From NCBI GenBank assembly GCA_008802785.1, contig VUYT01000022.1:186001-250000 (forward strand): a stretch of 64,000 nucleotides of DNA, given 5' to 3'. A program made the position numbers and the translations under genes. How positions within the stretch are numbered: position 1 is the first letter of the stretch; the number at the start of each line of letters is the position of its first letter. This DNA comes from Symmetrospora coprosmae (taxonomy: Eukaryota; Basidiomycota; Cystobasidiomycetes; Symmetrosporaceae). Below, piece after piece: positions 39,201 to 49,963 of this stretch. Below the pieces are notes generated by a model. That model saw only the letters and a list, made by a program, of their open reading frames with translations, was not told the DNA's origin and made no database searches.

Positions 39201-40576
39201 TTCGTATTGCGATTGAGGGGAAGTGTCGCTTACGTATACTAGCCACTGCAGATTGGAAGATCGAATTAGAAATGCGAATAACGCAGAGCGGATGAATTTT
39301 CTCTTACCTATACGAACAGAGAATCCTTTCTGATTGATGTAACCTGTGCGCGTCAATTGTGAATATATTCTTCTAACCAGAATGGAGCAATGCGTCTCTC
39401 CGTGGAGCGTGTCAGCCCTCCGAACCTCGGTCTGTAGTGCGGTAAAGCAAAGCCCGCCTCCACTGTGGACAGGACTATCCGCGCAACGTCACTTGGTCGT
39501 CGCATCGCCGTCCCTTCCGTAGCATCGGAGCCTGACACTCTACATCGCGTCAGACGGGCAGGCCGCAACCGCCATCTCGAGCCGGAACCACGCCGCTTCC
39601 GCTTTCGCTCGGGCATCTGCCGGACGACGCCTGCGCATGGACCCTCTTTCCAGTTCAGTTGCAAGAAGACGCGGACGACCGGAGGTGGCCCGCGCGCTCC
39701 GCTTACGGATACGCTATCCGCTTACCCCACAGTGCAGTGCAGCCCGCTTTTAGCCCTTGAGAACTCTTCCATGCGCTCGTTCTGCAGCGCCAGTCCCTCC
39801 CCTCTCATCATCAAGCTGAGTGCCGTCAGCCCAGCACTCGATATGTCAATCTCGTCATCTATATGCATACAATGTCGACATTCGACAAGTATACGGCAGC
39901 CAGACATTGGCATCGCTGCTATCTTCGGCAGCCCAGCATGGTCGAGATGGGCGTGGCGCGGCCAAGATGCGGTCCTGTCCGGTCGGCTCGAGAATCGGTG
40001 TACGAGACGATACTGGAGTTATTGGCTTCAGCAATCCGTCAGTTCGGACTTGAATTCGACTCAAGAAGGGCGGTCATTCCAGCATAGATATCCGGCCACG
40101 ATCCGGCTCGTCGATGCGCCGAGAGCCATTGAGCTCGTTAGAGTCTGGTGAATAGAGACATCAATGGAGCTCCCGAAGATGGGCGAACACAATCCTAACG
40201 CTCTTTGCTTCTTCACCGCGAAGAGAGCACAATCAGTACTGAACACATCGCTATCAGCGTAGCCGCCGCTGTCCGCGGTCTTCTCGTCAGTCCGCGAGCC
40301 GGCTTGAAGCCAAAGGACATCTGGCATTCGACACTATCGACACGCAGTGTCTGCAATGCCTCGCGGGACATTGTCATGGCAAGATGAACACTCCGTATGA
40401 GGACAAGAGGCGGTGGCGGCGCTGCGAGAGAAGAAGACGTCGATCGGGAGGAAGCCGGCAGTCTAGAGACGCGTTAAGCCGCTGCAGAGTCCAGGGCAGA
40501 GCTCCAACCGGGACGCCAGCAGCTGCACCACCTTCTCAGTGTCTATTGAGAGCGTAGAATCGAGCGATCACCCACC

Positions 40577-42792
40577 ATGGACTCCAGCAGCTCCACTACA
40601 TCCAGTCCCTTCGCCTCTCCGAGCCGCATTGCGCCCTCGACGCTCGCCAGGCTTAACGACTTCAGATGTGGCAGCAGCAGCAGGCCTACGCGCCCACTTC
40701 CAGTCAGAGCATCAGGACAGGGACGTGCACAGCGACAGCAGACCCCTGAGAATGCTCCCGTCAGCCCTTCCTCGGCACTCGCAGCCCAGCTGTTCCCGAC
40801 GCCGCCCAAGACGGCACGCGCACCCCAGGCCCAGGTCGGCGGCTCCAGCGGCGGCTGCTCCGTCGCAACACCCTTGGCCAAGCGCAAGGCGGGCAGCGAG
40901 CCGGAGACATCGTTTGGAAAGTGTAGGTGTCTTGCATCTGTGCATTCAGTAGCATCTTATGTGTCGTGCTGACGGCCTGCAAACCCCTGCCCCTGCAGCA
41001 CCGAAGAAGAAGCGCGCCGGCACTTCCGATAACGGTACGTTATGCTCGACTGCCATGTATCTCCTTCGTACGCTGTGAGCGGTCAGCTAACGCCGCGTGA
41101 GCTTTGTCATCCTGCAGAGCTTCTCAAGCAAGCATCTCCTGCCAAGAAGCAAGGAAGAGATTCGCGTGCCTCGCGAGTCAAGCAAGCTGCTTCGCCCTCA
41201 AGGGTCATCGCCAAAATCGCCAAGAAGAAGCTCACTGAGAAGGAAGAGCGGCGAGCGAAGGCCCAGGCGGAGGCAGATGCACTGCTTTGCTTGACCTGGA
41301 AGGAGACGACACTCAAACGTGCAAAGAACGAGGAGGACGTCCACGTTCCCGCCGATGCTGCCAAGGACTGGAAAGAGACTGACGACGTAAGTTCGCAAAT
41401 CGAGACAGGCGGTAGCTCCACACTGATACGACTCCCTGTGCACCAGCCTCGATGGCTCGCTCGCGGTCAGCTCCTGCTTCGAGACTGGGATGAGAAGAAT
41501 CCGGCCACGCCGCATGTACACGTTCCCCTCCCTGTCTATGACAGGTCGTTCATTCTCCCCCAGGGGGAGCACTTCGATCTCTCCCTGCCTGCTCTTACTC
41601 TGACGCCCGAGGAGATGGCCTACTTCGCCATTCAGGCGCAGACAAATCCCGGAAGGAAGACTCCCAGCGTTGATTGGGATAACATGACCCAGGAGAAGAT
41701 GGGTTACATTGCTGGACAGTTCGAGGGCGACGGCACGGTGATCGTCGAGAAGGTCGACATCCGCGCTGAGGCGAAGGGAGGCAACACGGGGCAGCTCATC
41801 CTCCGCGTTGAGAAGTCCGAGAACGCATACGACATCTTGTACGTCTTGCAGATCCTCTGTGGAGGCAAAATCTACAAGGGCAAGAAGGAGAAGGGAAATC
41901 AGCAGGCCACCAGGCACTGGAAGCTCGCCGGCTACCCTGCCTTGGATCTCATCAAGAACCTGCTCGCCTACACCACCAGCAAGCGCAACCAGTACAGGGT
42001 CGCCGGCGAGTACCCGCTTGGCATCAATCTCGCCAAACCCAGCTGCAAGCCCAAGCCACTCGCCGTCTTCGATCCGCGCACCGATCCCGAGAAGACCAGC
42101 ACTCCGAGATGGGTCTTCCGATACTTCTCGCAGCTATCGGCACAGAATGACGGCCATTCTGGCATCATGCGATTCCTCGGCGGTGAGATTAAAGCCGTTT
42201 GCAATGGAAAGCAGTGGGTGTGCTTCTCTTTCTCTCGTGTCTACGCGCTCGTTCTGATTATTATTCAAGTCTTGACAGGATTCTGCACATGGCCAATCCC
42301 GTCACTAATGAGATGGCTGCTGCACGCATCAACAGCGTGCGCGACCAGCTCAAGGTGTTGAAGGCGAGCCCTCAGGTCGAGGTAATCGAGCCTCTCACTG
42401 GTCCACAGATGGCAGGATGGATCGACTCAGATGGCTGCCTCTGCCTGACGAAGGATGGCGACAAGTCGTACTCCTTGACCCAGAAGTATCCCCAGATTTG
42501 CCAGGCGTTCCAGCGTCGCTTCCCCGGCAGCCACGTCTACACTTACAACACGCCGTACGGGCCGTACGCAGTCTGGAGTGCCAGGGCATGGAAAGTGCAA
42601 GAGCAGGTAGCGCGGGAGGTCTTCCCTTACCTGTTGGAGAAGCGAGAGCAGGCCGCGATCGTCCGCGCTTCCTCCTTCGAGACCCGCGCCAAAGATCTTG
42701 CGCGTCTCAAGCAGCTCAAGGGTCACTCGAAGATCATCATGGGCGTCGTCCCGCATGTCGCGCCCAGCATGCAGCCCGATGCCGACGACTAG
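40577..42792 (+). CDS. Nuclear LAGLIDADG-type protein with basic N terminus
   Basis: Looks like a domesticated or free-standing homing-endonuclease relative. Exons 40577-40922, 40999-41034, 41118-41386, 41447-42213 and 42279-42792 give 643 aa, all phases closing. The intron 41387-41446 has a GTAAGT donor and a branch-like sequence but is stop-free and a multiple of three, so it could be retained. Residues 1-115 are Ser/Pro/Ala-rich. Basic NLS-like segments follow (PKKKRAG across exon 2, then AKIAKKKL and KEERRAK). LAGLIDADG motif 1 is MGYIAGQFEGDGTVIV (about residue 370), followed by YDILYVLQILCGGKIY as in the endonuclease fold. Motif 2 is MAGWIDSDGCLCL (about residue 520), followed by QICQAFQRRFPGSHVY. 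Both motifs keep the acidic residue before the last Gly. Nuclear introns and local codon use argue against a recent mitochondrial insertion. DNA cleavage, RNA splicing or a lost activity are all possible. Confidence 0.8.
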
Positions 42793-43122
42793 AACGAAAA
42801 TGGGGACAAGGGTAAAGACGAAGAGGACGAGGCTGGCAAGCTCGGCTGCAGTACAAGGGGTTCGAGGGAACGTGAGGAGAAGAAAAGCTACATCGGAGGC
42901 AGACATGGTAGTCGTCTTGTTGTCTGTAGACGCGTCGACGATGACATCCCATTCTGTCCGTGCTCGTGACCCAGCTTCCGTTGCCAACGTCATCCAGCTT
43001 GACCTTACGCCCTCTGCATGCACCAGTACTCCTAGGGTACGTTGCACGCACGTTGTCCCACATCACCGAGGGATGCTGCATCGCTTGCTGCAGCTGTCGA
43101 TAACACCGCAATAGTGCAGAGG
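42793..43122. other. Intergenic region between the LAGLIDADG and GT15 genes
   Basis: No gene was supported. It contains the LAGLIDADG 3' UTR and the GT15 promoter. No repeat was seen. Confidence 0.4.
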
Positions 43123-44603
43123 ATGCCCGTCACCCTTCGCGGCTTTGGGAGCCTGCGGACGCCCGTGCTCGCTCTGCTGGCTCTCCTGGCGACAGCGTAC
43201 CTGCTCCACGCATCGTCATCGCGGCCAAGTACGCTCAAGCCGAATGCTCATGCTCGCCGCGCCCGCCGTGACCCGCCAGTGCGGGGCTGTCCGACCATAG
43301 TCGATACCAAGAAGGAGAAAGCCGCCATCCTGCTCCTTGCCCGAGATGGAGACCTCGAAGCGCTCGTACCGACGCTGGCCAACTTTGAAGAGACATTCAA
43401 TGCAAGATACCGGTATCCCTACGTCTTCCTGAATGAGGACGGCTTCTCCGCGGCGTTCGAGCAGGGCGTAAGGGCAGCTCTCCCGAGCCACGCAGTTGTC
43501 GAGTTCGGCACTATCCCTCAGGAGCACTGGAGCATACCCGACTGGCTCGACAAGGCTCAAGTCAGGAAGGGATTCGAAAAGATGAAGGAGGACGGCATAC
43601 AGTACGCAGACAGGGAGAGCTACCACCACATGTGCCGGTACTACTCGGGCCTCTTTGCGCTGCATCCGCTTCTCGAGAAGTACAACTTCTACTGGCGGCT
43701 AGAGCCAGGTGGTGAGCTTATGCTACTACGCTCTCTTCGCATCGGCGAATACTGAGTCTGTCTCCCCGTCCCGCAGTCCGCTTCTACTGCGATCTGCAGT
43801 ACGACCCTTTCCGGTTCATGGCGCAGAACAACAAAGTTTACGGCTGGGTAATCACAATCGTCGAGACTCCCAATACCATTCCGACTCTCTTTGACAGCAT
43901 TCTGCAATGGCGCGACAACGTCACTGCCGCCAATACGGCTTACTCGCGCTTCAGCGAGCAGACCAAGCTTGTCGACTGGGAGAAGCAAGGCGAGCTGTGG
44001 GACTTTTTCATGAGCAACACCACCAGGGATCGTAGCGGTGACTATGCGCAGAAAGAGGAATACAATATGTGCCACTTTTGGACCAACTTCGAGATTGGCG
44101 ATCTGCGCTTCTTCAGGAGCAAGGAATACAGAGCGCTCTTCGACCACCTCGATAGAGCTGGCGGCTTCTACACTGAACGAGTGCGTGAGGTCAGAACAAG
44201 AGTGATCCTCGAGCATCGTGCTGAACCTACACTCGACCTCTTCGCAGTGGGGAGACGCGCCCATCAGGAGTCTTGCGCTAGGTCTGCTCGCAGGTTTCGA
44301 CCGCGTACACTAGTGAGCGCCGACAGCAGGTCATCAGATGTCAACTCGCTAAACTGTCACTGCCCCAGCTTCGAGGACATCTCGTACCAGCACGACTGGT
44401 TCGTGCACGTTCCGCAAACCGAAGGGGTAGGGTGCAATTGTAAGGAACCACCCTGGGGCGAGTGGGTCAGGCCAATAGGTGCGTTACGGCGCTCCCATTC
44501 ATCGACTCCCTGGGCTAAGCTGAGGAGGTACCCGGCTGCAGACAAGGATCCCTGGTATAGCTGCCTGCCGCGGTGGAATGCCCTAGACTCGCCGGAGCAC
44601 TGA
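43123..44603 (+). CDS. GT15-family alpha-1,2-mannosyltransferase (Kre2/Mnt1-like)
   Basis: Golgi type II membrane enzyme that transfers mannose from GDP-mannose to O- and N-linked glycans. Exons 43123-43711, 43777-44180, 44248-44312, 44369-44478 and 44542-44603 give 409 aa with consistent phases. A short cytosolic tail and signal anchor (PVLALLALLATAYLL) open the protein. GT15 motifs: KAAILLLARDGDLEAL, YPYVFLNEDGFSAAF, YHHMCRYYSGLF, FYWRLEPGVRFYCDLQYDPF (split by intron 1 at the Gly-Val junction), the catalytic-region YNMCHFWTNFEIGDLRFFRS, WGDAPIRSLALGLL and the Cys-rich end CNCKEPPWGEW. Length matches family members (about 390-440 aa). Intron 44479-44541 is 63 nt and stop-free. Start chosen as the ATG giving a compact signal anchor. 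Confidence 0.93.
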
Positions 44604-44782
44604 CGGGCTGCCATCCACGTATATCAGTTGCAACAGCATTGTAACATAGTCGTTTCGTAGCTCGCTAAAGTGCCGCATATTCTCATGCACATCTGCAAGT
44701 GCACACCTGCGCGCCTCGAGTCAGGAGAATCTCACGCATCGACTTCGATGGTCGAAGTCGCTTGACATTCGTCTGATCAAAG

Positions 44783-45989
44783 ATGGCCACTTTTGCAAAG
44801 AAGACGTTCGACGCCGCCGCCTATCTGAAGTACCGCTCTTGTGCGTCTGCCAGCCATATCATCTTAAGGGCATCGCTCACTCAGGCCTCAGCAAGATGCC
44901 GCCATCCTGCGCTCCTCATATTGGACGCACCGCCAGGACGCGCGGACTGACGCTGCGCACTCCCCCTCTCCTAAGCCTATCCGCAGAGCTTGATCCAGCA
45001 CGTTATCGATTATGCGCGACCTCCTTCGGGCGGCGTTGCCCTCGACCTCGGTTGCGGGCCCGGCCAAGCTACCACCCTCCTCGCGGCATCCGGCGCCTTC
45101 CGCAAGGTCACTGGGGTGGACCCCTCGCATGGAATGATAGATGCGGCCATCTCGACGCTCAAGCGCGACCCATCAGCTCTCGTCGATGGCTCCCTCAACC
45201 AGGACGCGCTGGCGGAAACCGAGTATCGCGTTGGCTCGGCGGAGAAGCTCGACTGGATACCGGACGCCTCTGTCGACCTGGTAACCGCAGGTATGCTGAC
45301 TGCTCATGTTTCCTGGTCAGAAGGGCAATGCGCTGAAGCACCGCTTGCGACAGCCCAAGCCGCACACTGGTTCAAGCACGGAGACGTCTACGCAGAGCTA
45401 CAGCGGATCCTCAAACCGGGCGGAACAGTCGCCTACATCGGCTACGGATACATGCACTTTCCAAAGTACCCGAGCGCGACGCCTAAGATCCACAACTTTG
45501 GATTGAAAAAGCTAGGTAGGCATCCCGTGTCCAAGCTCCAGCACGCCCGAAAGTGTTGGTCTGACTCCGTCCTCAACGTGTTTGCGTTGCACAGGACCGT
45601 ACTGGGAGCCTGGCCGGAATGGCCCTGATTCGCTGTATGATCTCGTGCCTTTCCCAACCTTGGACGCTCAAGGCTGGGATCGGTCTAGCTTCATCCGCAA
45701 CAAGTTCGACCAGAGCTCTTCAGAGGCCTACATCGAGTTGAATGGCGACAACCCCGCTCCGCCCGAGACGAAGCACTTTCCCATTGCCATGAAGAAGACG
45801 CTGGACTTTGAGGGCATCAGGAGGTCCCTGTATACCTGGTCATCCGTTCATACCTACATGGAGAAGCACAAGCCGGCAACGCACGTTGTGGATGAATTTA
45901 TGGACAGCTTGAAGGAGGAGCTGCCAGTGAACGTTGCCATCGATGTAGCGTGGCCCACGGGGCTGCTGTTGATGAAGAAGCAAGTGTAG
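44783..45989 (+). CDS. SAM-dependent class I methyltransferase (Crg1/trans-aconitate MT type)
   Basis: Small-molecule methyltransferase with a Rossmann fold, most like fungal Crg1 and trans-aconitate methyltransferases; the acceptor is unknown. Exons 44783-44840, 44976-45290, 45354-45515 and 45595-45989 give 309 aa in phase. The N terminus reads FAKKTFDAAAYLKYRS and SYPQSLIQHVIDYARP, split by a 135-nt intron. SAM motif I is ALDLGCGPGQATTLLA, motif II VTGVDPSHGMIDAA, the post-motif acid is in GSAEKLDWIPDASVDLV and AAHWF matches the family. RILKPGGTVAYIGYGY is motif IV. GPYWEPGRNGPDSLYDLV recurs in this family near the active site. Intron 45291-45353 is 63 nt and stop-free, so unspliced transcripts would stay open. 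Confidence 0.9.
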
Positions 45990-46150
45990 GGATACAGCAA
46001 ATGTGCAAGGAAGGCGGAACAAAGATGGATGTAAGATGATGAGGTGGCGGTATGCGCCGATTGGACTATTCCTTGCAGAGCAAAGGTTTGATAGCTACAT
46101 GTAGAGTGATCGTATATGGCGAGACAAAGGTCTACGATGATGCAAGCATC

Positions 46151-47217
46151 TTAGAGAGTCCTGTCGGTGGACGAGTGGTGGTGGCTGCCGTGCGACTTGT
46201 CGTCAACGAGGGCATCCCGGGGGCCGTGCGAGCCGCCGAGGGCACCTGCACCCTGACCCTGGAACTGGCTGAGGGAGATGGGAGCGTTGACGGTGGTGTC
46301 GTGGACCTTGGGCGCGTGGGTGACGTGCTCCGAGATGTTCTGGATGGTGTGGTGGTGCTCGGTCTGGTTGGTCTGCCTCTCAATGACCGGCTGGATCTCT
46401 GTAGTGTGAGTACACAGCAGACGTCAATGAGCAGTCGCGTACGGTACGAGGAGAACTACATAACGCACCCTCAACAATGTGCTTGTTGACGTGCTCGTGC
46501 ACCTTGGGGGCGTTCACGCTCGTAGAGTGCGTCTGCTCGCCAATGTTCTGGGTGTTGGTGTGCTGAGCCTGCTGTGCGTACTTGGCGGCGTCACGGTCGC
46601 TGATGTCCTCGCCTCGCTCGCGGTGGACCTCAGGGGCGACGTGCTGGTGGTGGGTGTGCTTCTCCTGCTGGTCGCTGGGATAGCAGAAGTGGGAGAAGGT
46701 CAGGCACAGGCGCTCTGAGTGACGAGAGACTGGTAGGCAAATTGCTACTAACAGGACGGGCTGAACCTTCTGGTGGATGTCGACCTCATCGCGCTCTCGG
46801 CCGACAACGGGGGTGACCTCGTGGTGGGCGTGGCGGGTGACGTTCTCGTGGGTGACGGCGTCCTTGACGTTCCTCTGTGAGAGCAGACGAAGCACCATCA
46901 CTATCCGGATTCAATGTCGCTGCACGCCGAAAGAGCGGACGCACCGTGTGGGTTCCACCGATCTTGTCGTCGACGATGGTCTCGGACGGGCGGCCGTCGG
47001 CGAGCGTGGCAACACCGTCCTTCGAGTCACCAGAGTGGAGCGACGAGTTGTGCTCCTTGCGGGTCTCGTGCGAGCTGAGGCCTCCCATGACTTTGTCGAC
47101 CTGCGAGCGGACGGACGAGCGAAGGAGCGGGAGAAAGCGGAGACGGAAGGCGTCAGTGGGGACCACGGCGGGGCGGAGCCTGGAGTGACACGGCAGGAGG
47201 TGACTCACGATGCCCAT
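46151..47217 (-). CDS. His-rich allergen-like stress protein
   Basis: Small hydrophilic protein of the fungal 'allergen-related' type; family members are stress-induced in other fungi but have no defined biochemical role. Exons in gene order: 47217-47209, 47100-46945, 46874-46753, 46674-46469 and 46398-46151, giving 246 aa. The first coding exon is only 9 nt (M-G-I). Characteristic pieces are VTRHAHHEVTPVVGRERDEV with DIHQKVQPV after it, HTHHQHVAPEVHRERGED, and EIQPVIERQTNQTEHHHTIQ followed by HAPKVHDTTVNAPI. The recurring unit (His-rich segment, PV or AP, Glu-Arg, then Gln-Pro-Val) suggests internal repeats. It is about 10% His, so metal binding is possible but unproven. No signal peptide or membrane segment was seen. 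Confidence 0.8.
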
Positions 47218-47740
47218 GATTGCTGTTTGGTTTGGTATGAAGGTGTTTGAGTGTGTAGTAAAAAGTCGCTTAGTGAACTGTGGTGAGCGAAGCAGAAGAA
47301 CAGTCCAGCTTGTCTGGTTCGTCTTGCCTCTGCCTGGCCGGTCCAGCCTTCTCGACGTCATTTCACCCCAATTCCGCCTTTCCCCCTTCCTCGAAGCGCG
47401 CATTTCGTCAAACATTCCACCGAGGGGGGAGAACGAGCGCGCAGCCAGCTGGCAGCACTGTCGTGTCGTCATGCTTGCACGCCCCAACTCGGTGTCCTTT
47501 GTTTCGCAGCAGCAAGTGTCTCGCATTTTTAGACTTCCGCTCTCTTTCATGACGCGCGCGCGCACAGCAGAGAGGCGGCCGAGAGTCCCGCAGTGGCGAT
47601 CTGCGCAAAGATCGGCAAGCACGTGAAGAGGCCAGCAGGAGCAAGGCAACGCGTCTTCGTTGCAAGCAGTCAGAGCTCCTTGCACAGTGTCGTAAATGGA
47701 TCTGTCCGTGCTACATGTCAACCGATTCCCATACAGCGTC
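47218..47740. other. Intergenic region upstream of the allergen-like gene
   Basis: Between the allergen-like start and the ADH stop, both minus. No gene was supported. It presumably carries the allergen-like promoter and 5' UTR. Confidence 0.4.
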
Positions 47741-49963
47741 TTACTTCCTGTGAGGGTGGATGAGGACCTTGGTGTAGCCCTCGACCCTGGCGTCTTACGA
47801 AGGTGGAGAAGAACGGAGAGTCAGTCTGACAGACACCGTGACGATGCACACCTCGCACATCCTCCGCGAAGTGTGACTCACTGAACTTGACGTAGGCGTC
47901 GGGAGCCTCGTCGATACCGATGTGGTGCGAGGCCACGAACGAAGGCTTGGCCTTGCCGGCGATGATGAGGTCACGAAGCTGACGGTTGTACTGAGACGCG
48001 TATGAGGAGGTGGTCAGTCTCGCATTTGGCACGCTCTCTCCCGCCTTCACCGCTTGATTGTACTTACAGCCTTGACGTTGCACTGGCCAGTGCCGACAGT
48101 AAGACCCTTCTCGAACAGCTTGCCGAAGGGCTACATCCCGGATAAAGCATGGGTTCAGCATGCGCTCCACCGGTGCTCTCGATCGATGGTGCGGCCTTGC
48201 TTACCAGCGAGATGATACCCTCAGCGTAGTTCTTGTCGGGTGCTCCCGGGTCGGACGGGACGTAGAGACCCGGAATGCCCAATCCTCCGGTGGGCCTGGT
48301 GACCCTGATGAGGTTGGACAGGACAATGTTGGGCTCCTCCTTGTCCCCGCTCATTCCGACAGCCTGGTATCCGACAGCGTCGACGGCGCGGTCCACGAGA
48401 CCGCCGTTGAGCTTCTCGATCTGCTCGACCGCGTCGCTCTTGCTGAAGTCGATGGGAATAGCACCGATCTCCTTGGCTTTGGCGAGACGCTCGGGAACGC
48501 GGTCCACAACGTAGACCTTGGGGGATCCTCGCAGGAGGGCAGAGTATGCCGCCATCAGACCCACAGGACCTGCGCCGAAGACGGCCACAGTGTCTCCCGG
48601 CTGAGCGGACGTGTTCAAGCGTTAGTGAACCTCGTGCGACTACCAACCATCAGATAAGAAGCACACCTTGAAGCCCGACAGCTCAACGCCGTGCCATCCT
48701 GTCGGGAAGATGTCACAAAGCATGATCTGCCCGCACGCGGAAGTCAGCCGGTCGTCGTGAGATGCGAGCCATCGCAGATTGGCCTGCGATTAACACTCAC
48801 GAAGTCATCCTCGTGCTCCTCTCCGGGTGGGAGGGAGAGACAGTTGAAGTCTGCGAAGGGGATACGGATGTACTCGGACTGTCCTCCGTGGTAGGGCCCC
48901 CTGGGTTGGTGCAGGTGCGATGTCAATTGACGATCTAAGCAGGATCGGAATAAGGAAGACTCACATGGCGACGCTGTGTAGCGAAGAAGTGGACGTCAAC
49001 AGTCAGCAGGAGCACCTTGCCGCAGTGGAGCCCCGAGTCGGTGGAACGCACTAGCCGCTGCGGGTGTTGACAGGACAGTCAGCTCAAATCTGAGACAATC
49101 GTGATAATGTGGCCCTTCATCGCTCACTAGGCTCCTCCAGCAAAGCCAGGGTTAACCACGGTGCAGAAGGCCGTCCTGCGTGTCACTGTATCAGGGGATA
49201 GGTTCCTGAGCCTAAATCCGGACGGGTCAACCTACTTGCCGGTCTCGCAGTTCTTGCAGCGGCCACACGCGACATTGAAGGGAAGACAGACGCGGTCGCC
49301 CTTCTTGTGTAGAGTAACACCCGGGCCGACCTCCTCGACAATGCCCTAGAACGAGATGGTATTAGTTTTTCTGGACCCCTGGACCCCCGAAACCCGGGAA
49401 ACGACCCGGAAACGATGACTTTTCTTGAAGATTTTACGCACCATGTTTTCATGCCCGAACCTGAGTCCTTTCTGGCAGGCTGTACGGCCGTCCCACCTGG
49501 CATGCGAAAGAAGATCTTGTCAGTTGGTGGACGATTTTGGGGGTGGTGGCGGACTGGGGCAGGGCGGGGGCATCCCTGATCAAGGCTAGCCTGCGACGAA
49601 CATGTGGAGGTCGGAACCGCAGATGGCAGACGTGGTGACCTTGAGGACTAAGTATCTGGCGTTAGCATGGCCTAATTGGAAGTCTTCGTGGGAATGATGG
49701 CGGCGGGCTCACCGATGTCGTCGCTGGTGAAGGCGTCAAGCCAGTCAACATACGCGTAGGGAACATTGCATGGCACAGCAGAACCCACGGATGCTCAATC
49801 TTGGGCCTGTCGACCTCGATGATGTTGACGGACTGCGGTCCTCCATCTGCACGCGTTTTGCGGGGACACAGCGGCAAGGCACGTGCCGGTCAGCGAGGCT
49901 GCAGCGCCGGCCACAACGAAGCCCGCAAGACTGACATGCGACGGCCTTCATGGTCTTGGACAT
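47741..49963 (-). CDS. Zinc-dependent alcohol dehydrogenase, glutathione-independent formaldehyde dehydrogenase type
   Basis: Medium-chain Zn/NAD dehydrogenase close to bacterial glutathione-independent formaldehyde dehydrogenase. Fifteen exons in gene order: 49963-49936, 49846-49789, 49723-49713, 49647-49602, 49496-49442, 49345-49236, 49175-49128, 49057-49052, 48973-48965, 48900-48801, 48726-48667, 48600-48205, 48130-48068, 47990-47882, 47793-47741, giving 383 aa with every phase closing (family about 398 aa). Catalytic zinc ligands lie in [12 protein letters not shown] and FGHENM; the structural-zinc cysteines are in [16 protein letters not shown]. The NAD fold is [19 protein letters not shown]. 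The tiny exons encode P-D-D-I (11 nt), G-Y (6 nt) and V-A (9 nt). They rebuild the family sequence [20 protein letters not shown], which supports them strongly. The donor at 49601 is GTTCGT. Confidence 0.93.

Larger units (their letters stand above)
38482..40576. other. 2.1-kb gene-free, repeat-bearing island
   Basis: No protein gene was supported over 2.1 kb, the largest such gap in the window. It contains an inverted-motif cluster (38521-38835), a 10-bp-periodic array (38921-39063) and a tRNA-like B box (39122-39138, minus). From 39250 to 40576 there are medium open frames on both strands (for example 39465-40151 plus), but none has a recognisable domain, start context or splicing pattern. 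A spliced lineage-specific gene cannot be excluded. Confidence 0.5.

Noticed and set aside
39465-40151. 228-codon open frame in the gene-free island
   Set aside because: No recognisable motif, no good start context, and overlapping open frames on the other strand of similar length.
40577-42792. Recent mitochondrial insertion or intein as the source of the LAGLIDADG motifs
   Set aside because: The gene has nuclear-type introns, GC content and codon use like its neighbours, and no host-protein halves or intein splice-junction residues flank the motifs.
49497-49610. Apparent one-base frame break in the ADH gene after SDLHM
   Set aside because: Using the GTTCGT donor at 49601 instead of the next GT joins H-M to W-D-G-R in frame, matching the family. 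No break is needed.
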